From: Legionellales bacterium UBA2469
GTDB taxonomy: Bacteria; Pseudomonadota; Gammaproteobacteria; Legionellales; Legionellaceae
DNA length: 8,514 bases
Direction of reading: 5' to 3'
Assembly (NCBI GenBank): GCA_002342175.1
Contig: DDPL01000057.1
Span: forward strand, 1-8,514
Position numbers and translations under genes: made by a program. Each line of letters begins with the position of its first letter. Positions within the stretch are counted from its first letter, which is position 1. Shown here one piece after another: positions 1 to 6,145 of the stretch. The notes beneath the pieces are model-generated. The model had not been told where the DNA came from, ran no database searches, and saw nothing but the letters and a program-made list of their open reading frames with translations.

Positions 1-38
1 CATTTTCATGGAGTTTTCACACTATGCTCTTCTCAAAC

Positions 39-69
39 TTGAAAAAGAATAAAATTTGCACTATATAAT
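39..69 (+). promoter_or_regulatory. Possible sigma-70-type promoter of the 1285-residue ORF
   Basis: A perfect TATAAT lies at 64-69, and TTGAAA lies at 39-44 with a 19-base spacer, slightly longer than the ideal 17. Transcription would begin near 76 and leave a leader of only about 20 bases before the ATG at 98. The region is very AT-rich, so such boxes can arise by chance. No clear Shine-Dalgarno sequence precedes ATG 98 or the alternative ATG at 107. I saw no convincing tandem PmrA-type box. Confidence 0.35.
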
Positions 70-97
70 TAATTATATTTCAAATTAGATCCCATAA

Positions 98-3000
98 ATG
101 ACAAATATGAATGCTGCATTAAAAAAAAATTGGATTGCCAAACGAGATGAGAGCAACAGACTAACCTTAAAAGTTAATGTTGAGAGTATCGAAGAACTTG
201 AAAACATTTTGAAACGTTTACCTGAAAAATCCTTAAAGTTTGAAAATGCAAGTTCTACTGAACTTTTTTTTAATGCCATCAAAACTGCTCGTAGAAACTG
301 CTTGGATATGAAGCTCAATCAAGAGTCTGGAGATTCAAAATCCGACAAATTCGAAAAAATTGAAAAATATCTAGATACCTTAGATGCTGCTTATGGAAAA
401 ATCAAAGATATTGCCGCTTTAGTAAATAAAAGTAATTTTAAAGATAATGATGTCTTGGACCTTAAAAGCAAACTTGAAGCTTATCAAAAAGAACTTATTC
501 TTAAATTAAATGAACTGATTAATGATAAAACGTCCCCCCCATCCAAAAATATTCTAATTGAGCTCAATCGACTTAAAACCGCCTCAGGTGAAATTGATGT
601 TTACATCAAAAGTCTTGAAAATTTTAAAAGCCCTAGTGCAGATGTGCTCAAAAAAATTTTTTCAGCCAAAACCTCTATCTCTGATGTGCAATCATTAGGT
701 GATTTTATCAGCCTACAATTATTACATGCTTCAAGAATATCTGAGCGAGTCACTGGCATTCTCAACCAAGAAGAATTTTATGACCGGTTTCAAAAAAATG
801 AGATCACCTCTGCATTTATTGAATCATCAACCGAAATCGATATCAAAGCAAACGTTGCATTTGCAATTCAATCTACCAGTGCGTTTGAAAAAGATCCTTA
901 TCCACAGCGAGATAAAAAAATTCAAGAAGCCATTGAAGCAATGAAAGCTAATAAAAGCACTCCATTTTCATATGAACTTGATCTTACCCCCTTTATTGAC
1001 AATAGTGCTGACCAAAGAACTTTGAATAAATTAATTTGTTGTGTTGAAGGAAAATCATCAGCTATTGAAAAAGATAAAAATTTCTTTAAAAGATTTGCCA
1101 GAGATATTTTTGTGATTACTGGTAGCATTGCGGCATATGGAGCCGATTTGGCTATTGCAGCACCGCTTGCAGCAATTGAATTAACAGCAACAATTTTAGT
1201 TGCATTTGCAATTAAACCAGTTTTATTTGCATTTAACCAAGATAACGATCAAATCGATAAAGCGATAACAAACTTCACGAAAACTATTGTAGATGTTTTA
1301 GAAAAAAATTCACCATTAGCAAGCTTTAAAAAATTCTTAAATGAAAAAATTTACGATTGTGCAGCAAAAGATTCACCACATCAAAAACTTTTATCGGCAT
1401 GTGTTGATAACCATAGCGCCCTTATGACTGCTCTTCAAATCCTTTCACCTGGTCGGCTTTCGACGGCAATTTTTCCCTTTTTCTCGCAAAACATTACCCT
1501 TGGTACATCCACTCAATCTGAAACTAAAAAAAATCTTTCAAAAACTTCATTAGAAGACCTCACAAAAAATTATGAGACCTATCTTGCACATAAAATATTT
1601 GCTGAAAAAATTAGATTAATAAATGAAAAAATGAAAGCAGATGATAAACTCACCCTTGCATTACCAAGGGAAGATTTGAAAGCGGAGAATTTTCATGCGG
1701 TGTCAAAAATATTCGGAGAAATTCCATTTTTATTTTGTAACCGTTTGGTTATGGAAAGTTTACATGCTCACCCCGCACCCGCAACTGCATTTTTGATGCT
1801 GAGTTTGGCAACAGGAGCAGGTGCCATTTTGCCTGTCCCCCTTCTTTTGGCAAAATTAGGCGTCCCTCACCCTGCTGCCAATGCGATAGCCCAAATCGAT
1901 AAAGCTCTCCAAGTTTTACCACATGGCATTGCCTCATCCGTATCAGGTATGAATTTAGCTTCAAATCCTTCTTTAATTAATTCTACAATGGCAGTTGCTT
2001 TTGAAAATAAATTATTAAATTTAAGTGTCATGGCTTTAATGGAGATGATGAAAAGTGATAGCACATTATCCGCCAGATTTGCACAAAATTCTGAGACCAT
2101 CATTTCTGCAGCAGCGCTGATGTATGGTCTTGGTATTGGTTGTGCAAGCTTGCCTGAAATCCCAATGAATCTTATTCCATCCTCTCTTTTACAAGGTTTA
2201 CCCATCAATACTCCTATCAATATGCCAATTGAATTTGCAAATGGTTTAATTAGTACAGCTAAAGAGGCATTTGTTCATGGCGTCCAAGGTGCTAATGGTT
2301 TGGAACTAACCATCCTTGGTTTTAAAATTGCGTGCATGGCCCATGAATCGATGCAAACCAGTGGTAGTGTGTTTGAAAAAGTCCCTAAAGCTGAATGGGA
2401 AGCATTTTACAGTCAAATCTCTGAATCACTCGAGGCAGGAAAAGGAATTGAAGGTTTTGAATCTGCAATTGATAATGCCCTCAACACTGATAATTTTCCT
2501 AATCTAAAGAGACACGCTCATGAAGTTAAGAATATAATTTTTGCTATTTTCGCAAAATTTGATGATTCCTTACTCAAATCTACTTACCTTATTGGGAAAA
2601 GTGCAACTTCAACCGAAGAACCAAATAACAAAATAATAAAACTACAAAAACTGATTTCCATGTTAAGTGATAATGATATCGTATGTCCTTTTGAACCCAA
2701 AAATACGAAAGAGGGCCGAGAATTGTATAATATCATCGCAGGTGAATTTGCGGGAATAAAAAAAGATTTTACCAGCGATGATATGATAAAGCATGGGCTT
2801 AACATCGATATCGATAGTTATTTAACTGCTTTTCGAAATAAATATTGCGAGGATAGACAAAATACATTTGTACGATTTGTGACATCTCCTTTACGCATAC
2901 CTTATAACATTATAGCGAAAAGCCTTTCTCTTGCACCCAAAAGCGAGGTTGACTATTATATTCGAGATTCACGTACAGCATCACTAAATCGAGACCTTGC

Positions 3001-3955
3001 CGGAATTTTAAATTTATTTGTACCGGGTACAAAAATAATGATAGGCACCATGGGACAAGCTTTTGATTATTCATTGCGGGGAACACTTGGAATCCCAATT
3101 ATGTTTTATTCCTTATTTGATAAAAAAGGCGCTGATAATATGGCACGTTTCTTACAAAGAAACATTGGTTTTTCAAGTTTATCCCAAAGATTACATGAAG
3201 CAAGCATGTCATTATCTGGCACATCAACCAAATCATTTTTTTCCTGGTTACTCAAACGCGAGACCTTTATCGACCGATTCATGGCAAGGGTAAATGCTCG
3301 TGCGAGCAATTATGCCGACCCCAAAGCAATAGGTGCGAGTGTTTCTGAAGAAACCTTTGATAGTCATAAAAAAAAGCTATCAGAAAACCAATTGGCTTAT
3401 AATACAGCTACCCAAACGCGTGCTCATGAAAAAAATTCCAATGCCGCCGTCTCCAATCATATTGTTACTGAAAAGGTTACAGTTCAACCACACTCTATCC
3501 TTAAAAAAGAAAATGGAAAGGTGAAACCAAAAAAAAGTGTCCGCTTTAATAATAATACCGTCGTTGATTTTAAAAAAGAATCATCAGAAGATAATATCAG
3601 TTATCAAATGTTTCTTAAAAACATTAATCATTTTGGGATACTATTTGATGAAATTGGGGACATTGATAATAATAATGAAAATGTAGTCATTCGTTTGAAA
3701 CAAAATAATAACATGATAATCGATGCTTTGAAATCCATGGGAAATGTAGAAGTGCATGGCTTGGCGATTACTATCCAAAGACATGTGCTTAGTAATAGAA
3801 ATTTTTTTGATGATTTTTTAAAAAAAATAGCTCCCGACCAATGTAAAAGCGAAGAATGGGAAAATAAGAACATAATGGATAAAATTTCAGCGATAAAACA
3901 AATGTTAAAACCTTCACCAAAAACCGACTTAACCTCTAATTTTTCGCCCAGATAA
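98..3955 (+). CDS. Unrecognised 1285-residue effector-like protein with SILK and RVxF PP1-docking motifs
   Basis: I do not recognise a named family. Residues ~25-180 are charged and probably helical or coiled-coil. Hydrophobic stretches lie at ~338-379 (interrupted by D350 and E361), ~562-587, ~667-685 and ~968-1007, enough for membrane association, though none is a classic N-terminal signal peptide. A polar, probably disordered linker (~1075-1165) carries SILK at 1133-1136 and KSVRF at 1146-1150, followed by a V-V/F hydrophobic pair at 1155-1158. This matches the order and spacing of PP1 regulatory subunits of eukaryotes. A small soluble part (~1166-1265) follows, then a tail ending KPSPKTDLTSNFSPR with an acidic EEWE patch about 31-34 residues from the end, loosely like Dot/Icm C-terminal signals. 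The gene is visibly more AT-rich than alaS. ATG 98 gives the longest frame; ATG 107 is possible. It converges on the minus-strand cluster. Effector status and host PP1 binding are inferences; that the ORF is a gene is nearly certain from its length. Confidence 0.85.
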   Translation: MTNMNAALKKNWIAKRDESNRLTLKVNVESIEELENILKRLPEKSLKFENASSTELFFNAIKTARRNCLDMKLNQESGDSKSDKFEKIEKYLDTLDAAYGKIKDIAALVNKSNFKDNDVLDLKSKLEAYQKELILKLNELINDKTSPPSKNILIELNRLKTASGEIDVYIKSLENFKSPSADVLKKIFSAKTSISDVQSLGDFISLQLLHASRISERVTGILNQEEFYDRFQKNEITSAFIESSTEIDIKANVAFAIQSTSAFEKDPYPQRDKKIQEAIEAMKANKSTPFSYELDLTPFIDNSADQRTLNKLICCVEGKSSAIEKDKNFFKRFARDIFVITGSIAAYGADLAIAAPLAAIELTATILVAFAIKPVLFAFNQDNDQIDKAITNFTKTIVDVLEKNSPLASFKKFLNEKIYDCAAKDSPHQKLLSACVDNHSALMTALQILSPGRLSTAIFPFFSQNITLGTSTQSETKKNLSKTSLEDLTKNYETYLAHKIFAEKIRLINEKMKADDKLTLALPREDLKAENFHAVSKIFGEIPFLFCNRLVMESLHAHPAPATAFLMLSLATGAGAILPVPLLLAKLGVPHPAANAIAQIDKALQVLPHGIASSVSGMNLASNPSLINSTMAVAFENKLLNLSVMALMEMMKSDSTLSARFAQNSETIISAAALMYGLGIGCASLPEIPMNLIPSSLLQGLPINTPINMPIEFANGLISTAKEAFVHGVQGANGLELTILGFKIACMAHESMQTSGSVFEKVPKAEWEAFYSQISESLEAGKGIEGFESAIDNALNTDNFPNLKRHAHEVKNIIFAIFAKFDDSLLKSTYLIGKSATSTEEPNNKIIKLQKLISMLSDNDIVCPFEPKNTKEGRELYNIIAGEFAGIKKDFTSDDMIKHGLNIDIDSYLTAFRNKYCEDRQNTFVRFVTSPLRIPYNIIAKSLSLAPKSEVDYYIRDSRTASLNRDLAGILNLFVPGTKIMIGTMGQAFDYSLRGTLGIPIMFYSLFDKKGADNMARFLQRNIGFSSLSQRLHEASMSLSGTSTKSFFSWLLKRETFIDRFMARVNARASNYADPKAIGASVSEETFDSHKKKLSENQLAYNTATQTRAHEKNSNAAVSNHIVTEKVTVQPHSILKKENGKVKPKKSVRFNNNTVVDFKKESSEDNISYQMFLKNINHFGILFDEIGDIDNNNENVVIRLKQNNNMIIDALKSMGNVEVHGLAITIQRHVLSNRNFFDDFLKKIAPDQCKSEEWENKNIMDKISAIKQMLKPSPKTDLTSNFSPR

Positions 3956-4095
3956 AAAAGAGCCGATTGGCAATAATCATGACAGGGTTGTTTGATTTTT
4001 TCGTGGCAGGCCTGCAATTGGGACCGATAACACATTTTCCCATATATCTCTTGATGGCAAACCCACCAAAATAGAATACATAATCATTGATGTGG
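3956..4095 (-). pseudogene. Broken copy of the small cysteine-rich gene
   Basis: This stretch aligns with the intact cysteine-rich gene at 4334-4537. Positions 3965-3984 equal 4347-4366, and after one mismatch 3986-4008 equal 4368-4390 (23 identical bases). Further upstream in the gene, 4074-4087 equal 4497-4510. The copy keeps the peptide ACHEKIKQPCHDYCQS but is dead. About 30 bases covering the signal-peptide cleavage site and first CX3C pair are missing, a 4-base deletion shifts frame between the third and fourth cysteine pairs, one conserved cysteine codon has become tyrosine, and the stop codon is lost so the frame runs on antisense into the large ORF. It begins immediately beyond the stop codon of the 1285-residue gene, in convergent orientation. 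Confidence 0.8.
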
Positions 4096-4102
4096 TTTAG
4101 TA

Positions 4103-4246
4103 GATCCGCACATCCCAGTTAAGCGATCACTCAAGTTACGTATTATCCTGGAAAGATATCGTGAGGATGAACTTGAGGACATCTTTAAGTCTTTGAAAAT
4201 CATGATTAAACCAACACCCAAAGAATTGACATCCGTCCCGCGCTGA
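4103..4246 (+). pseudogene. Remnant of the 3' end of a gene related to the 1285-residue ORF
   Basis: This plus-strand open stretch has no start codon upstream (TAG at 4100-4102) and ends at TGA 4244-4246. Its last residues, SLKIMIKPTPKELTSVPR, align with the tail of the large protein, AIKQMLKPSPKTDLTSNFSPR. K, M, K-P, P-K, L-T-S and P-R are shared, and both finish at a stop directly after P-R. An acidic patch (EDELED) precedes the tail by about the same distance as EEWE does in the large protein. The position also fits: each tail is followed by a convergent copy of the cysteine-rich gene. I read it as what is left of a paralogue after deletion. The aligned stretch is short, so the call depends on the combination of sequence, stop position and context. 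Confidence 0.55.
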
Positions 4247-4333
4247 TGAGACAAGAATGATTATTATCAAACAATAAAAATAAAAGAAAATATTTCAGAA
4301 CTCAACACGTACAACAGCCACCCCTCAACGAAC

Positions 4334-4537
4334 TTAAAAAGGCGATGATTGGCAATAATCATGACAAGGTTGTTTGATTTTTTCGTGGCAAGCATTTTCA
4401 CAGTTGGGGCCTTTACCACATTTTTCCATACATCTATTGATGGCAACATCGAAACAACGTTGCATACAAGGAGTTGATTGAGCGCTTGCAAAACTGGAAT
4501 ACATAATCATCAAGATAAACCATAATCTTTTGTTCAT
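4334..4537 (-). CDS. Small exported cysteine-rich peptide with four CX3C motifs
   Basis: The 67-residue product begins with a good signal peptide: MNKR, a hydrophobic core at 5-16 and an ASA site predicting cleavage after residue 19. The mature part is about 48 residues with eight cysteines at 24, 28, 36, 40, 46, 50, 58 and 62. They form four CX3C pairs with inter-pair gaps of 7, 5 and 7, so the mature peptide reads as two CX3C-X7-CX3C units. That suggests disulfide-linked helical hairpins in the periplasm or outside the cell. The spacing recalls twin-CX3C mitochondrial proteins, but homology is not claimed. The start is supported by AAGAG seven bases before ATG and by the signal peptide. No function is known to me. 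A decayed copy next door shows that the coding sequence was duplicated. The alternative, a chance ORF, is unlikely given the signal peptide and cysteine periodicity. Confidence 0.8.
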   Translation of the reverse strand: MNKRLWFILMIMYSSFASAQSTPCMQRCFDVAINRCMEKCGKGPNCENACHEKIKQPCHDYCQSSPF

Positions 4538-4551
4538 ATGAATACTCTTAA

Positions 4552-4580
4552 ATAATGTTTATCTTTAAGGTATAGCACAA
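4552..4580 (-). promoter_or_regulatory. Possible promoter of the cysteine-rich gene
   Basis: Read on the minus strand, TTGTGC (4580-4575) and CATTAT (4557-4552) are separated by exactly 17 bases. They lie in the 48-base gap between the stop of the glycosyltransferase gene and the ATG at 4537, leaving a short leader that contains the AAGAG ribosome site. The -35 box resembles TTGACA at four of six positions and the -10 resembles TATAAT at four of six. It would let the peptide be expressed apart from the alaS cluster. Confidence 0.35.
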
Positions 4581-4585
4581 AATTT

Positions 4586-5704
4586 TTAGATGGGTTTTAA
4601 ACTTATATTTTCAACCGTGTGTTTTTTCCACCATCTTTGAATGATTAAAGCACTTTCTTTCATCAATTCAACTTGATGTTGTAAACGAGAAAGATATGCA
4701 GAATTCGGAACCCAACTTAAGTCACTTCGCCCTTGTTTGCGATAAAATAAATCCATCATCACGATTTTTTCTTCATAAATGGGCATATTGTATGCGCCAG
4801 GACCTGAGATTTTACACACCAGTTTTAAATAACATAAATTCCAAAACCGTTGTATATCAAACTTTTCGTTAACATCATGGTCCTCATTTTGCTGCAAAAT
4901 CGACAGTTGATGGGCAATGTGGGCTCGAAGTTGAAAAACATTTCCTGATGGGTATTGAATTTTATCATCATTTTGATTGACCATGGATTGCAAGTATCTA
5001 AATAATCCCCTATCTCTTTTTTGCATACAGCATAAACCGAAAACATATCCCATTATTTCGATGAAAATCTCTTGGCATATTTCTGCTTGGTAATTTTTTA
5101 AAATAGATTGTCGAATAACTTGAAGGGTTGGATTTTCAATATCGCCGGTGATTAATAAGTTATTATTATGATTTGCCCGTACCACTTCATTGGGTGCCAA
5201 TGAAATCATCGATGGAAGAGATATGCTCAGCGGCTCATCGATATCGCAATAAATTCGAGATCCTGGATAACCACTTTTAACTTCCAACGCAGGTGCCAAG
5301 GTACGCACAATATCTGAAGCCGCGGCTAAATTTCCGAAAGGATGCATGATTTCTTGTTTAGCTAGTAGAAGCAACTCCAATTGATCTTGAACATTACTCA
5401 TCTGATGCAGACGTAATTCAACTTCATCCAAAGACATCAATTGTAACTGATACTCATCACCCAACCGTTGCAGTTTTTCAAAACCCACGGCTGATAAGGA
5501 CTCGCGATGGTAAATTACTCGAATATCATGATGCTTAAATTGTACGCGCTCACGAATCAAACGAAGTTCATTTTGCATTCCACCGACAGGGGAATCGCTA
5601 TAAGGTTTGCAAAACCATATCTTCAAGTGGTACTTTGTTGAATAGTTTGAAGATGATAAAAAGCGCTCTCCTTTAGAAATCATACGAACAAATTCTGTGA
5701 ACAA
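4586..5704 (-). CDS. GT-A glycosyltransferase with DXD motif, effector-like, with a C-terminal IQ-type motif
   Basis: The 372-residue protein has the landmarks of the DXD sugar-transferase superfamily that includes the catalytic domain of large clostridial toxins and Legionella Lgt-type effectors. These are KIWFCKP near 28-34 (first strand with the nucleotide-stacking Trp), NLAAASDIVR at 125-134, IYCDIDEPL at 151-159 with the metal-binding DXD at D154/D156, NPTLQVIRQSILKNY at 191-205, GPGAY at 301-305, and a late S-W pair at 330-331. By family analogy D131 and R134 contact the sugar nucleotide. It has no signal peptide, so it is cytosolic or translocated. The C-terminus (ALIIQRWWKKH, 352-362) resembles an IQ calmodulin-binding helix. 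The frame starts at TTG 5704 with AAGG ten bases ahead, following the neighbour's TAATAA; ATG at 5683 (residue 8) is the alternative and costs no motif. Acceptor and donor are unknown. Effector status is inferred. Confidence 0.78.
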   Translation of the reverse strand: MFTEFVRMISKGERFLSSSNYSTKYHLKIWFCKPYSDSPVGGMQNELRLIRERVQFKHHDIRVIYHRESLSAVGFEKLQRLGDEYQLQLMSLDEVELRLHQMSNVQDQLELLLLAKQEIMHPFGNLAAASDIVRTLAPALEVKSGYPGSRIYCDIDEPLSISLPSMISLAPNEVVRANHNNNLLITGDIENPTLQVIRQSILKNYQAEICQEIFIEIMGYVFGLCCMQKRDRGLFRYLQSMVNQNDDKIQYPSGNVFQLRAHIAHQLSILQQNEDHDVNEKFDIQRFWNLCYLKLVCKISGPGAYNMPIYEEKIVMMDLFYRKQGRSDLSWVPNSAYLSRLQHQVELMKESALIIQRWWKKHTVENISLKPI

Positions 5705-5719
5705 AATACGTCTACCTTA

Positions 5720-6145
5720 TTATGGATGGTTTGAATGATGAAGAGTTTGAACAATTGATTTTTCAATATAATGTCCGAGTTGCCCTGCCAACATCCCCAA
5801 TATAATCATCGCCAAACCATCTAATCGCATGAGATGATGACCATATCTGCCTGTCATTCTTAAAAGGTGACCAAGCGTATTTGCTTTCGTTTCAGGAACA
5901 CCCGATATTTTTAGCACATAAGAAAATAAATATGAAAACTGTGTAACACCTACCACTTTGATCACATCAACATAATTTTGGTAGAGACAACTTAACAATC
6001 CAATAGCCACGGCTTGTTTAATGCATTTCGATTGGAAAGTTGTAACATATCCACTCATCAAGGCAGCATCAGCTGCCCCTTCCGGTAATATTCCAAACAT
6101 TAATCCATAGACAATTGAACGTGTATAACCACCCAACCTTTCCAT
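5720..6145 (-). CDS. Unknown 141-residue hydrophobic protein, coupled to alaS
   Basis: I do not recognise the family. The ATG at 6145-6143 shares its first A with the last base of the alaS stop codon (TAATG), a typical arrangement for translational coupling. No independent Shine-Dalgarno sequence is visible, which fits re-initiation by ribosomes finishing alaS. The protein has hydrophobic stretches at ~9-20, ~43-55, ~61-82 and ~108-124, separated by short polar turns, with basic and histidine-rich segments (RMTGRYGHHLMR near 96-107; LHHSNHP at the end). It could be a small inner-membrane protein or a membrane-binding one. It has no cleavable signal peptide that I can see. Double stop TAATAA ends it, and the glycosyltransferase begins about 15 bases later, so the two are probably co-transcribed. 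No catalytic motif is visible. Confidence 0.7.
   Translation of the reverse strand: MERLGGYTRSIVYGLMFGILPEGAADAALMSGYVTTFQSKCIKQAVAIGLLSCLYQNYVDVIKVVGVTQFSYLFSYVLKISGVPETKANTLGHLLRMTGRYGHHLMRLDGLAMIILGMLAGQLGHYIEKSIVQTLHHSNHP

Larger units (their letters stand above)
3956..4537. repeat. Degraded tandem duplication of a large-ORF tail plus cysteine-rich gene unit
   Basis: Two units can be aligned. The first is the end of the 1285-residue ORF followed by the broken cysteine-rich copy (to ~4095). The second is the paralogue remnant (4103-4246) followed by the intact cysteine-rich gene (4334-4537). The cysteine-rich copies share a 20-base and a 23-base identical block separated by one mismatch, while the large-gene tails are recognisable mainly at protein level. 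Spacing between convergent stops differs: essentially none in the first unit and 87 bases in the second. The spacer 4247-4333 is AT-rich and holds no ORF, RNA or GC-rich terminator hairpin that I can see. No terminal inverted repeats or transposase are visible, so unequal recombination is more likely than a mobile element. Confidence 0.65.

Noticed and set aside
60..84. A PmrA-type regulatory box (TTAAT-like elements) upstream of the large ORF
   Set aside because: TTAAT occurs once in an AT-rich stretch, without a clear second element at the expected spacing.
1867..2220. A 117-codon minus-strand ORF inside the large gene
   Set aside because: It is antisense to a long, continuous plus-strand gene, has no ribosome site of note and no recognisable protein features.
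2528..2542. A second RVxF-like match, KNIIF (residues 811-815), in the large protein
   Set aside because: It lies in a hydrophobic, probably helical stretch, has no SILK or basic context, and single RVxF matches are expected by chance in a protein this long.
3628..4035. A 135-codon minus-strand ORF overlapping the end of the large gene
   Set aside because: Only its first part matches the cysteine-rich peptide, through the broken copy; the rest is antisense to the 1285-residue gene and exists because the pseudogene lost its stop.
4247..4333. A terminator between the convergent genes
   Set aside because: Only short AT-only palindromes (such as GAAAATATTTC) are present; there is no GC-containing stem followed by a T run on either strand.
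3956..4537. An insertion sequence or integron-type cassette
   Set aside because: The repeats are explained by duplicated coding sequence; no transposase, terminal inverted repeats, target duplications or attachment sites are visible.
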